A DNA stretch of 64,000 nucleotides. Source: a virus. Both the position numbers and the translations under genes were made by a program. The notes beneath the pieces were generated by a model. It had not been told where the DNA came from, made no database searches, and saw nothing but the letters and a program-made list of their open reading frames with translations. Below, piece by piece: positions 5,863 through 14,517 of the stretch. Within the stretch, counting starts at the first letter, position 1; each line of letters opens with the position of its first letter. Location: the IMG/VR virus record IMGVR_UViG_3300003323_000790, positions 16,993 to 80,992 of that record; one strand, written 5' to 3'.

Positions 5863-8185
5863 GCAGGTGATGGAACGGTATCCGTTCCCCTTCGAGCTCA
5901 AGCCCAATCAGAAAGAGGACATTATCCAGCTGGCCGAGTGGGGCCGCGCGCTGGGCGACCTGCCGGTCGGTTACGGCAAGACAGCGATCGCCACGGCCGT
6001 GGCTTTAATGCTACAGCCGGACGTCACCGTTGTGCTGGTGCCGCCTATCCTGGTGCCGGACTGGGTGCACTGGCTAAACAGCATCCCGAACATCGGCAGG
6101 GTGGTGGCGTGGGACGGCTCGCCGAAAGTGCGCGCCACCTTGGACCCGCACTCCGACTGGCTGGTCATGTCGTACGGCGTATTCCTGAAGGACGCCGAGC
6201 GCCTGAAGAAGGCGCTTCGAGAGGTCAACTTGTTCACGATTGTGGACGAGTGCTTCCCAGAAGGCACGTCGGTGCTCACACCGGAAGGTGAGCGGCCGAT
6301 AGAGGCCCTACGGAGCGGAGATTTAGTGTTGACCTCGGCAGGCCCACAAAGTATCGTTGAAGTATTTAAAAATCTGGCTTTTCAACTTTACACCCTGGAG
6401 CTTACGAATGGTACTGAGCTTACTTGCACAGGAAATCACCCAATATTTACGGACCTTGGATGGGTTGCCGCACGAGATTGTGAAGGAAGACAGGTACTTC
6501 ATCACGCTCAGGTGTGTGATGTGTCAAACGGAGTTCGAAAAGAAGATCTCGCTCATGGCCTATGCGATGCGCCACAAGAAACCCCTTGGGACCGCTTGCT
6601 CGAAGACATGCAAAGCGCATCGCCGAGCCTTGTTGTACCCAGAAAGCTACAAAGCAGCTGGCCTGAAGATGAAAGGAATTCCAAAGCCGGGTCCGAGAGG
6701 GGCGGGGAAAACTCGGATGCCCCTGAGCGACGCACACCGTGCGGCAGTGTCCGCAACTCTGAAGGCCAAGAGCCACAGGCCGCCCGTGCGGAAGGGGAAC
6801 GGGACTGGAATGACTCCAATGGAGGCAAAGTTATGGCCCCTGCTGATCTCTCTGGGGTTTGTGTGGAACCACGCAGTGAGCCTGGGCGCCAAGCACGAGA
6901 AGGGGTATCCATTCTGCTACAAGCTGGACTTCGCCCTTCCGGACGAGAAGGTGGGTCTGGAGGTGGATGGCCTATCGCACAACCTGATTTCTCGGCAAGC
7001 ACAGGACAGGAAGAAAGTCGAGAAGCTGGCGGAGTTAGGGTGGCGCGTGTTTCGTGTCAAGAATTCTCAGGTGGAATCCCTGTCTTCAACCTCCACGTTG
7101 CTCGACGTCATGACTATTATGCCGGAGGAATTCTCGTCCATAATTGCCAGAACTTTAAGAACTATCAGTCCAAGCGGTACATCGAGCTCAAGGCCTTGAC
7201 CGATGGCCAAGCGGCCGCGCCGCTCATGATGTCAGGCACCATGCTCTCGTCGCCCGAGGACGCCTACGGCTACGTGAAGCTGACCAACCCGAGCGCCTAC
7301 ACCAGCTTCCTGCAGTTCCGCAACATCCACGTCGCCGAAGTGGACTTCTTCGGGCGCGTTACGAAGTGGCAGCAGCTGGACCTCATGCAAAAGAATCTGT
7401 CCTATCGCCGCGTACGTCGGCTGAAGGAAGAAGTGCACGCCCACTTGATCAAGCCCCTTGTAATTCCGATCTTCTACGACCTGCCCAAGGAGCACATGAA
7501 GCTCTACAAGGAGCTGATGAACGACCAGATCCTGCTGCTGGATGACGGAAGCAAGATTGATGCCAGCACCGCGCAGCGGCTTTACCACTACTCACAGCAG
7601 ATCATCACCAACTGGGGCTACTTCGCCGACGACCCGACGAAGCGCTCGGCCGTGTTCGACCTGATCGACCAGGTGTGCGAGCAGCTGCGGCTCGGCGAGC
7701 CCCCGGTGCCGGGCGTCGAGGCCGGCCCCGACGCCGAGAAGCTGATCCTCTGGACGATGTACAAAATGACCAGCCGCACCGTGCTGGGCTACCTACAGGA
7801 AAAGCTTAAGCCGCTGGGCAAGGAGGCTGTGGGCGCATGGTCCGAGACCGACAGTCGCAAGGCTGTGGCCGCTTTCATGCGCGATCCGGACACGGTCGGC
7901 ATGGCCGCCCAGCCGGGCTCGGTCGGCGCCGGCCTGAATCCGCAGTACGTGTGCCGGGCGATCGGTTACGTCGAGATCCCGACCCGCACGATTGGTTTCA
8001 TCCAGTCGTCGGGGCGCATCTATCGCGAGGGTCAAAAGTATCAGCCGCTGGTGTGGCTCTTTGTTGCGCGCGACACCATCCAGGAAAAGCTGCTGGAGAA
8101 CCTACAGACAAACGACGACCTTGTCAATAAAGTTTCCGGCACGAAGCAGGGGATCAGAAATATGATTTTCCCAAATGGAAGATAG
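5837..8185 (+). CDS. SF2 (DEAD/SNF2-like) helicase with intein
   Basis: 782 aa precursor from the ATG at 5837 (AAGGA upstream; a TTG at 5816 is possible). After removal of a 298-aa intein the mature protein would be ~484 aa. Motif I is LPVGYGKTA. Motif II reads VDE|CQNF and is split by the intein. The C-terminal lobe has a motif V-like QPGSVGAGLNPQ and motif VI QSSGRIYREGQ. These mark an ATP-driven translocase or helicase acting on DNA, probably in replication or recombination. The 3' end uses more AT-rich codons than the body. Confidence 0.85.
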   Translation: MPKPKLTLEQVMERYPFPFELKPNQKEDIIQLAEWGRALGDLPVGYGKTAIATAVALMLQPDVTVVLVPPILVPDWVHWLNSIPNIGRVVAWDGSPKVRATLDPHSDWLVMSYGVFLKDAERLKKALREVNLFTIVDECFPEGTSVLTPEGERPIEALRSGDLVLTSAGPQSIVEVFKNLAFQLYTLELTNGTELTCTGNHPIFTDLGWVAARDCEGRQVLHHAQVCDVSNGVRKEDLAHGLCDAPQETPWDRLLEDMQSASPSLVVPRKLQSSWPEDERNSKAGSERGGENSDAPERRTPCGSVRNSEGQEPQAARAEGERDWNDSNGGKVMAPADLSGVCVEPRSEPGRQAREGVSILLQAGLRPSGREGGSGGGWPIAQPDFSASTGQEESREAGGVRVARVSCQEFSGGIPVFNLHVARRHDYYAGGILVHNCQNFKNYQSKRYIELKALTDGQAAAPLMMSGTMLSSPEDAYGYVKLTNPSAYTSFLQFRNIHVAEVDFFGRVTKWQQLDLMQKNLSYRRVRRLKEEVHAHLIKPLVIPIFYDLPKEHMKLYKELMNDQILLLDDGSKIDASTAQRLYHYSQQIITNWGYFADDPTKRSAVFDLIDQVCEQLRLGEPPVPGVEAGPDAEKLILWTMYKMTSRTVLGYLQEKLKPLGKEAVGAWSETDSRKAVAAFMRDPDTVGMAAQPGSVGAGLNPQYVCRAIGYVEIPTRTIGFIQSSGRIYREGQKYQPLVWLFVARDTIQEKLLENLQTNDDLVNKVSGTKQGIRNMIFPNGR
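6251..7144 (+). mobile_element. Intein 1, in helicase motif II (Walker B)
   Basis: 298 residues from Cys (CFPEGTSVLT, block A) to Asn (ILVHN, block G), followed by a Cys nucleophile at 7145. Block B is TGNHPIFTDLGW, and block F is VFNLHVARRHDYYAGG. The frame stays open throughout, but the ~180 residues between the halves are low-complexity (Ser/Gly/Glu/Arg). That stretch lies over a real endonuclease gene in the +1 frame. Splicing would restore VDE-CQNF in the ATPase site. Confidence 0.88.
6408..7199 (+). CDS. Vsr-like (EDxHD/DUF559) homing endonuclease overprinted on intein 1
   Basis: 263 aa in the +1 frame relative to the intein, from an ATG with GGAG at 6397-6400; an earlier in-frame ATG lies at 6357. 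Domains: a zinc finger (RCVMC ... ACSKTC), a NUMOD3-like helix motif (MPLSDAHRAAVSATLKAK), then a Vsr/DUF559 nuclease with TPMEAKLWPLL, YKLDFALPDEKVGLEVDG and GWRVFRV. This order is typical of mobile phage endonucleases. The stop lies 55 bases beyond the intein, inside the helicase C-extein. Independent translation is inferred from the start site. Confidence 0.8.
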   Translation: MVLSLLAQEITQYLRTLDGLPHEIVKEDRYFITLRCVMCQTEFEKKISLMAYAMRHKKPLGTACSKTCKAHRRALLYPESYKAAGLKMKGIPKPGPRGAGKTRMPLSDAHRAAVSATLKAKSHRPPVRKGNGTGMTPMEAKLWPLLISLGFVWNHAVSLGAKHEKGYPFCYKLDFALPDEKVGLEVDGLSHNLISRQAQDRKKVEKLAELGWRVFRVKNSQVESLSSTSTLLDVMTIMPEEFSSIIARTLRTISPSGTSSSRP

Positions 8186-8226
8186 GCTAGAATTCCATTC
8201 TCAACTGAAACACTTACGAGGCAACA

Positions 8227-8739
8227 ATGGTTACCGATAAAGAAAAAGAACAGCGAGCCAAAGAGGCCGCCTGGAACATCGCCGCCCTGGCTGGCTCTCC
8301 TGATCTGCAGGCCTACCGCATGCTGGCTTCCAAGGTGCGCGGCCTGGCTCGACATAACTCCGCGCTGGCGGTATGGGAGATCCAGGACGGCGAGATTTAC
8401 GTCCGTAACCGCTACTTCGTCATCAACGCGGCGGCCACACTGGAGCACGGCATGCGCCTGTTCCTGCGGGAGGAAATGACCCGCGCAACCTTGGAGATCG
8501 GCCACATCCCCACCCGCCTGCCCGGCACCGACTGCTTTGTGTGGGTCCCACGCCACACCGACGCGCGCTTCTGCCCGTCGGACCCGGCGGACGTGACCAG
8601 CCACACCCGGCTCTCAATGGGCATTATGTTCGGCTGCCCGGCGCGCATCGGCACCCTGGTGGAGGGCAAGGAATACCTGACCCTTGCCCGAGACATCGAA
8701 TCTTACCGACAACAGCTGGGAGCATTGGCACATGCCTAA
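8227..8739 (+). CDS. Hypothetical protein
   Basis: 170 aa between the helicase and primase genes. N-terminal helices are charged (DKEKEQRAKEAAW), and the middle is mixed alpha/beta with no nuclease or ATPase motif I can name. It overlaps the primase start by 8 bases, so it is part of the replication operon. The upstream 41 bases contain a TAGAAT that could be a -10 box, but I find no good -35. Confidence 0.6.
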   Translation: MVTDKEKEQRAKEAAWNIAALAGSPDLQAYRMLASKVRGLARHNSALAVWEIQDGEIYVRNRYFVINAAATLEHGMRLFLREEMTRATLEIGHIPTRLPGTDCFVWVPRHTDARFCPSDPADVTSHTRLSMGIMFGCPARIGTLVEGKEYLTLARDIESYRQQLGALAHA

Positions 8740-11700
8740 TTTCATCTACTACCAAGTCAAGGGTGGTGAAGAGCGCTGGACGGTCGGACCAGCCTCGCAG
8801 GTAGAGCGCATTCGCGACGAATTCAACCCTATGTTCATCACGGCCCTGTCGGTGGCCAAGATGCCTGAAGAGCTGGAGTACGACGAGAAGCTGAAGCTGG
8901 CCTACTACGGTCCGCTCTATTTCGACTGGGATTCCGAGGACGGCGCCCACGTGATCGAGAAGGTCAACGAGATGCTCGACAACCTCGAAGAGCTAGGCCT
9001 GGACCTGCATGCCTGCCGGCTCTACGCCACCGGCGGGCGAGGCTATCACCTGGAGATCCCACCCTATCTCTTCATCGACAAAGACCCGTCCAACCGCGGC
9101 GTGGTGATGCTGCCGGCGATCTACCGCGAAATGGCGCTGGACTTGGCCGTCGACACCCTTGACCTGACGATCTATTCGACCGGGCGCGGCCGCATGTGGC
9201 GCCAGCCTAACGTCGAGCGCCAGAACGGCCGCTATAAGGTGCCGATCACGGTGGACGAAATGCGCTCGATGACCGTCGAGCGTTGCGAAGAGCTGACCTC
9301 CAAGCCGCGCTCCTTGGAAGCACCGACCAAGGCCGAGTTGTGCCTGAAGCTGAACATCAAGTACGAAGAGGCCAAGCAAAAAGTCGAGGCGCTGATGAAG
9401 CGTCGCGGCAAATTCAAGGCCGATCCGAAGGCCAAGGAGAAGGCGAATGGCCTGTCGGTCGAGATGATGCTGGCCGGCCTGGGTATCAAGGAAGGTTCGC
9501 ACTTCCAGCAGATCGCCACGCAGCTGGCGATCGTGGCGCACACGGCCGGCTGGTCGGAGAGCGATCTGGTCGAGAAAGCGCAGGGGTTGGTGAACAGCCA
9601 CCAGAGCGACGGCAATCGCTACAACAGTCCGGAGAAGCGCAACAATGAGCTGCGCCGCATGTGGCGCTACATGTACGACAACGTCTGCTACGAATTCAGC
9701 ATCGGCGCCCTGAAGGCGCTGATGTCACACTCGGCGCCCGACTTGGACAACATCCCAACGACGCGCGAAGAGCTGGAGCAGACCATCAAGGAAGAGGCGG
9801 CGGCCGAGGCGGAATCGGAAGATCAGGAGATCGACGAATACGCCGACGTCGCCGCCGGCATTTCGCTCACCAAGTACGGCGTGTACATGCAGACCGCCAC
9901 CGAAGGCAAGAAGCGCATCTGCGCTGTCTCCTTCGAGACATCGGCGGTGCTGTTCTCCACTGAGTCCGGCCAGATCGTGGCCTTCGAGGCCGAGGTGCTG
10001 GTCAACGGGCGGCCGTCGGGCCGCCAAACCCTTGAGCTGGATGTGTTCTCCGGCCTTGTGCAATTCAATCGCTTTGTGGCCCGCTACGGGCACTCATTCC
10101 AAGGCACAGATCTTCAAGTACGGACGGTTATGATGCGCTTTGTCGAGCAAGCAAAAAAGAAAGGCGAGAGCCTGTACATCGTGAAGCGGGAAGGACTTGA
10201 CCTCGTCAACATCCAGCACCACGAAAACGAACTCTACCGCAAGCCCTTCCTGGTGTGGGCTGACCACCACCAAGTCGTGCTGCAAAAAGAAATCGCCGAG
10301 TCGGGCCTGAACCTCGTCTTCACCGGCTTCCCTGATCCGCAGGGTGAGTTCAAAACCGACCTGTCACAGGCGCCGGTGCTCAAGGAGTGGATCGAAGAGC
10401 CTGGCAATAAGGAAAAGCTGCGCGACGTGCTGCAGGCGGCGATGACCTGCCAGAAGTCGGAGCTGATCGGCAAGTACATCGGCTGGTATGTGGCCTGCTT
10501 CTGGAAGCCGCTGTTCCAGGCGGCGTACGGCAAGTTCCCGCTGCTGCACGTGAACGGCGCGGCGGGCGCCGGGAAATGTATGGGGTTCAACACTCCGGTG
10601 ATCATGGCCGACGGCACCACGAAAATGGTACAGGACGTGCAGGTTGGCGACCAGTTGCTCGGACCGGACGGCGGCGTACGCAACGTGCTGTCGCTGGCGC
10701 GCGGCCGGGAGCTGATGTACCGCGTGACCCCGGTAAAGGGTGACTCGTATGTTGTAAATGCGTCACACATCCTGAGCCTGAAACGTTCAGATCGCTCCTG
10801 CCGGCTGTCGGACGGGACTCAGGTTACCGCGGCAGATGACGTCGTGAACGTCAACGTCGAGGTCTACGCACACAGTTCGGCTGCCGCCCGCAAGGCGTTG
10901 AAGGGGTGGCGCAGCGACGCGGTGGAATTCCACCGCGAGGCAGAAGACCTGCCGCTGGACCCTTACTGGCTGGGCGTATGGTTGGGCGACGGCAAGCACG
11001 ACCTGCCGCAGATCACGAAGCCAGCAGATACGAACATGGTGCGCTGGTGGATTGCCCACGCTGAGCAACATGGCCATCTGGTCTCTCGCCATGAGTATGA
11101 TGATCGCTGCCCGAGCTGGGCGGTACGCTCTAAGGACGGGCGCTGGGATGCACAAGGCAACCAGTTCACGCAGCGCCTGCAGGCCCTCGGCCTGCTGGGC
11201 AACAAGCATATTCCGGCGGCATACAAGTTCGCGCCGATGGAAGACCGCTTGCGTCTGCTGGCCGGCCTGATTGACTCCGACGGCTCCCTGGACAAGGCGG
11301 GCTACGACTGGGTCAGCAAAGACAAGTCACTGGCGGAAGATTTTGCCTTCCTCTGCCGCTCGGTCGGCCTGGCCGCTTATGTCAAGGAGTGCACGAAAGG
11401 TATCCAGTCGACTGACTTTGTGGGCACCTACTGGCGCGTGAGCGTCAGTGGGGACTGCGACAAGATCCCTTGCCTGGACAAGAAGGCGCCGCCACGCAAG
11501 CAGGCAAAGCGTGTGACGGTGACTGGCATCTCGGTGGAGCCTATCGGCGTGGACAACTACTACGGTTTCCAGATCGACGGCGATCATCTGTTCTTGCTGG
11601 GCGACTTCACGGTCACCCACAACACCGACATGACCAAGTCCTTCTCCTGCTTCTTCTACCACCAGCGCGAGCCGTACTCGACGTCGCCGACCTCGACCGT

Positions 11701-12730
11701 CTTCTCGATCACCCAGCAGATCTCCAGCACCTCGTCGATCCCCTTCGTACTGGACGAGTACAAGCCGCACGCGCTGCAGGGTGACATGGTCAACAAGTTG
11801 CGCGCGATCTTCCGAGACAGCTACAACCAGACGATGATGGCGCGCGGCGGCGGCACACGCGAGAACGACGACTACCGCCAGCTCCAGCGCACTCAGCTGT
11901 CGGCGCCGGTGGTATTCATCGCCGAGGCGGCCGAATCCGAGCCGGCCGTCATGGAGCGCGTGGTGCTGGCCACCGTGGTGCCGCCGCCGGCGTCGATGAA
12001 GAACACGTGGCGCGCGCGGTTCCAGCTGTTCCGCCAAAACCGCGAGCTGCTGGGCATCCTGGGCCAGTACCTGGCCGCCAAGGTCGTGCAGTCCTATTCG
12101 GTGGACCGCCTGCGCACGGAGTTCAACGACCTGTACGAAGAGGCTGCCAACACCTACATGCTCAACGCCGACGACATCGAGCGCATGAAGGCCGGCGACC
12201 TGGACGAAGAGCTGTCGCTCAAGGCCAACGCCAAGGAGCGCTCGGTGTACAACCACACGGTGGCCAAGTTCGGATTCCAGCAGTTCAGGAGCCTGATTAA
12301 CCAACTCTTGGGACCTGTGCTTGATGACCTGATGGGCGAACTTGAGTCCGGTCTCTACGCGCGCATGTCCGACTTGCAGGCCTCGACCACACCGGAAATT
12401 GTCCGCGTGCTGGAGACGATGTCGCGCATGACCTATGCGACGGAGGACACCCGGCCGGATGCGTTGCGCGAGAACTACGAATATGCGATTGCCGGCGACA
12501 CCTTGGAGCTGGACGCTTACTCGGCCTACACGCGTTATCGCATCTTCATGCGCCAGGCTGCCTTGCAGCCGCTCTTCCCTGACGTCTATCCATTCCTGCA
12601 GGCGATGAAGGACTTGGAGGCGTACAAGTCGACGGCGACGGGCGATCACTTGAAGCGGCCGCAGGTGATTGTGCTGTCGATCAACGCGCTGACCCGCGCC
12701 GGCGTGCCGCCATTTAAAGGCGGCAAATAA
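8732..12730 (+). CDS. AEP-type primase / helicase fusion with intein
   Basis: 1332-aa precursor, ~983 aa after loss of a 349-aa intein. The N-terminus has archaeo-eukaryotic primase signatures: FDWDSED (residues 64-70, metal ligands), GGRGYH (~101-106) and YSTGRGRMWRQPN (~150). A helical PriCT-like region follows (~240-340). The C-terminal half is an NTPase: P-loop GAAGAGK|T split by the intein, and VLDEY as Walker B. It likely primes and unwinds at the phage fork. The start overlaps the upstream gene by 8 bases. Confidence 0.82.
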   Translation: MPNFIYYQVKGGEERWTVGPASQVERIRDEFNPMFITALSVAKMPEELEYDEKLKLAYYGPLYFDWDSEDGAHVIEKVNEMLDNLEELGLDLHACRLYATGGRGYHLEIPPYLFIDKDPSNRGVVMLPAIYREMALDLAVDTLDLTIYSTGRGRMWRQPNVERQNGRYKVPITVDEMRSMTVERCEELTSKPRSLEAPTKAELCLKLNIKYEEAKQKVEALMKRRGKFKADPKAKEKANGLSVEMMLAGLGIKEGSHFQQIATQLAIVAHTAGWSESDLVEKAQGLVNSHQSDGNRYNSPEKRNNELRRMWRYMYDNVCYEFSIGALKALMSHSAPDLDNIPTTREELEQTIKEEAAAEAESEDQEIDEYADVAAGISLTKYGVYMQTATEGKKRICAVSFETSAVLFSTESGQIVAFEAEVLVNGRPSGRQTLELDVFSGLVQFNRFVARYGHSFQGTDLQVRTVMMRFVEQAKKKGESLYIVKREGLDLVNIQHHENELYRKPFLVWADHHQVVLQKEIAESGLNLVFTGFPDPQGEFKTDLSQAPVLKEWIEEPGNKEKLRDVLQAAMTCQKSELIGKYIGWYVACFWKPLFQAAYGKFPLLHVNGAAGAGKCMGFNTPVIMADGTTKMVQDVQVGDQLLGPDGGVRNVLSLARGRELMYRVTPVKGDSYVVNASHILSLKRSDRSCRLSDGTQVTAADDVVNVNVEVYAHSSAAARKALKGWRSDAVEFHREAEDLPLDPYWLGVWLGDGKHDLPQITKPADTNMVRWWIAHAEQHGHLVSRHEYDDRCPSWAVRSKDGRWDAQGNQFTQRLQALGLLGNKHIPAAYKFAPMEDRLRLLAGLIDSDGSLDKAGYDWVSKDKSLAEDFAFLCRSVGLAAYVKECTKGIQSTDFVGTYWRVSVSGDCDKIPCLDKKAPPRKQAKRVTVTGISVEPIGVDNYYGFQIDGDHLFLLGDFTVTHNTDMTKSFSCFFYHQREPYSTSPTSTVFSITQQISSTSSIPFVLDEYKPHALQGDMVNKLRAIFRDSYNQTMMARGGGTRENDDYRQLQRTQLSAPVVFIAEAAESEPAVMERVVLATVVPPPASMKNTWRARFQLFRQNRELLGILGQYLAAKVVQSYSVDRLRTEFNDLYEEAANTYMLNADDIERMKAGDLDEELSLKANAKERSVYNHTVAKFGFQQFRSLINQLLGPVLDDLMGELESGLYARMSDLQASTTPEIVRVLETMSRMTYATEDTRPDALRENYEYAIAGDTLELDAYSAYTRYRIFMRQAALQPLFPDVYPFLQAMKDLEAYKSTATGDHLKRPQVIVLSINALTRAGVPPFKGGK
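10577..11623 (+). mobile_element. Intein 2 with LAGLIDADG endonuclease, in the primase-helicase P-loop
   Basis: 349 residues from Cys (CMGFNTPVIMADG) to Asn (GDFTVTHN), next extein residue Thr. Block B-like VNASHILSLKR. Two LAGLIDADG helices are visible: YWLGVWLGDGK and LLAGLIDSDGSL. The insertion splits the Walker A Lys from Thr, a common intein target. Unlike intein 1, the endonuclease is in frame. The extein residue is Thr, compatible with splicing. Confidence 0.9.
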
Positions 12731-12732
12731 TA

Positions 12733-12761
12733 GTGACACTTAGAAAAATTCGTGATACGAT
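12733..12761 (+). promoter_or_regulatory. Promoter for the 12843 gene
   Basis: GTGACA, 17 bases, TACGAT, directly after the primase stop. It gives a ~75-base leader before the ATG at 12843. Same -35 as the promoter at 5190. Confidence 0.6.
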
Positions 12762-12842
12762 GGTTTCTCACTTTTCATGAGTGACGCGACGCTCCGGCGA
12801 TACTGGGGCATAAATGTAAATTCAACTGTAAAGGCAAATATC

Positions 12843-13709
12843 ATGGCACTGAACAAGAGCGCAGCAGCAGCACCAAAATTCGAAAACCCAGAAGACGGCG
12901 ACGGCTTCCCAGGCGCCGGTGAAGGTGCTGGTGACGAGGAAGACGAAGACGCGGTTGAGGTGGTTGAAACCCCGCAGGCGACCGGCAAGGACAAGCTGGC
13001 AGAAGCCCGCCGCCAAGCCGCGGCGCACGCCGAGAAGGAAGCGGCAGCTGCAGCCAAGGCCGAAGCACAGCCAGCCAAAACCACCGCACTGGCGGCCAAG
13101 GCCGGCGGCGCAGTAGCGGTCACCAAGATCGCGGACCTGGACCCGTTCAAGCAACTGGAAAACCAGTTCGTGGTCGAGTTCAACACCTTCCCGCAGATCA
13201 AGGTCAACCAGGGCGCCTTCCGCCTGGCCGACGGCGACAAGAACATGGGTGACACCATCGCGATGGAAGTCATCTCGTGGCAGAAGCAGTGGCAGCTGGC
13301 GCCGGGCGATATCGACAATCCGAAAGCAAAGGAATTCCTGCGCTACTCGAAGGACGGTATCACCGCTGAAAACGGCGACGACATGAAGGAAATCCTCGCG
13401 CTGGCGAAGTCGAACGGCTTCCCGAACGCGAAGATCAGCGAGCGTGTGATCGTGGTCGGCCAAGTCATCGACGGCGGCAAACAAGCCAAGTCGACCAACA
13501 GCAAGATCCACCAGATCGACCTGTCGAGCACCTCGGTGGCCAACTTCAACCGTCACCGCATCGGCGTGGCGTTGCAGGCCAGCAAGGGTCAGCTGCCGGA
13601 CGACTTCAACGCTTCGCAAGTGAAGATGTTCGCCAAGGCCAAGGCGCAGGGCCAGAAGTCCTGGACCGAAGTCCTGTTCGGCGACATGAGCGCCGTCTTC
13701 GAAGACTAA
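12843..13709 (+). CDS. Hypothetical replication-associated protein with acidic N-terminus
   Basis: 288 aa from the ATG at 12843 (AAAGG upstream; an in-frame ATG at 12777 would add 22 residues). Residues ~15-45 are strongly acidic (GDEEDEDAVEVVE), ~50-95 are Ala/Lys-rich and probably helical. From ~100 onward it is a mixed alpha/beta domain I do not recognise. It has its own promoter and terminator, so it may be made in quantity. A single-strand-binding or recombination role fits the position between primase and exonuclease, but this is a guess. Confidence 0.6.
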   Translation: MALNKSAAAAPKFENPEDGDGFPGAGEGAGDEEDEDAVEVVETPQATGKDKLAEARRQAAAHAEKEAAAAAKAEAQPAKTTALAAKAGGAVAVTKIADLDPFKQLENQFVVEFNTFPQIKVNQGAFRLADGDKNMGDTIAMEVISWQKQWQLAPGDIDNPKAKEFLRYSKDGITAENGDDMKEILALAKSNGFPNAKISERVIVVGQVIDGGKQAKSTNSKIHQIDLSSTSVANFNRHRIGVALQASKGQLPDDFNASQVKMFAKAKAQGQKSWTEVLFGDMSAVFED

Positions 13710-13729
13710 GCGCTTAGCCGCTTAACCAA

Positions 13730-13754
13730 GAGCAGCCTCCGGGCTGCTCTTTTT
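13730..13754 (+). terminator. Rho-independent terminator
   Basis: GAGCAGCC/GGCTGCTC stem, TCCG loop, then TTTTT. It closes the 12843 transcription unit. The Shine-Dalgarno of the exonuclease gene (AGGAG) follows at once, so read-through must supply that gene. Confidence 0.9.
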
Positions 13755-13767
13755 ATAGGAGTTTCAC

Positions 13768-14517
13768 ATGGAACAAACCACCGCACCGATGCGCTTCCTG
13801 ATCGGCGACACCGAGACCTGCGGGATCGGCCCCAACAACAAAGCCTGCGAGATCGCCTGGATCGAAATCGATCCGGTCACCTTGGAGATCATCAACGAAG
13901 ACGTGTGCCAGCTGATCGACCCGCAGTGGGAAATCACGCCCGGCGCGCAGGAGATCCACGGCATCACGCAGGAGATGGTCGAGCACGAGCCAACCTTGCA
14001 GGAGTTCAAGGATCTGATCCTGGGCGACCGCTACGCCGGCTGTGATGTGACGCTGATCGGCCACAACATCAGCTTCGACTTGCCCGAGCTGGGCAAGGTG
14101 CTGCCGGTGGCGCGCACCGTCTGCACCTTGGCCTGGGCGCGCCGCCTGATCACCGACTCGGCCAACCATAAGCTGGGCACCTTGCGCGAGCACTTCGGCT
14201 ATCCGGAAGGCGAAGCGCACCGCGCGCTGGCCGACTGCTACACCACGCGCCGCGTGCTCAAGGAGCTGCTGCAACGCTCCGGCTTCACGCTGGAGCAGTT
14301 CGCTCGCAACGGCGAGCACACCATCTACGTCATGCCGTATGGCAAGCACAAGGGCACGCTGATGGCCGCCGTGCCGGTGCCGTATCTGAAGTGGTTGTGG
14401 GACCGCGAAGAGCTGGAGCCGAACATGCGCGAGTCGGTCAAGAAAGCATTGAAGACCAATGGCGTCGACGTGCCAAAGAAGGGCGGTAAGTTCAACCCAG
14501 AAGGAGCAGTAGCATGA
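13768..14517 (+). CDS. DnaQ-like 3'-5' exonuclease with DUF3820-like C-terminus
   Basis: 249 aa. DEDDh exonuclease motifs: IGDTETCG (Exo I, D-x-E), LIGHNISFDLPEL (Exo II) and AHRALADCY (Exo III, H-x4-D). Residues ~190-215 (VMPYGKHKGTLMAAVPV, then YLKWLW) match the DUF3820 module often fused to phage exonucleases. Probable proofreading or end-processing on DNA during replication or recombination. The stop overlaps the next start. Confidence 0.87.
   Translation: MEQTTAPMRFLIGDTETCGIGPNNKACEIAWIEIDPVTLEIINEDVCQLIDPQWEITPGAQEIHGITQEMVEHEPTLQEFKDLILGDRYAGCDVTLIGHNISFDLPELGKVLPVARTVCTLAWARRLITDSANHKLGTLREHFGYPEGEAHRALADCYTTRRVLKELLQRSGFTLEQFARNGEHTIYVMPYGKHKGTLMAAVPVPYLKWLWDREELEPNMRESVKKALKTNGVDVPKKGGKFNPEGAVA

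Noticed and set aside
11327-12739. 470-aa ORF on the minus strand
   Set aside because: Antisense shadow of the primase-helicase; His/Arg/Val-rich composition typical of such shadows.
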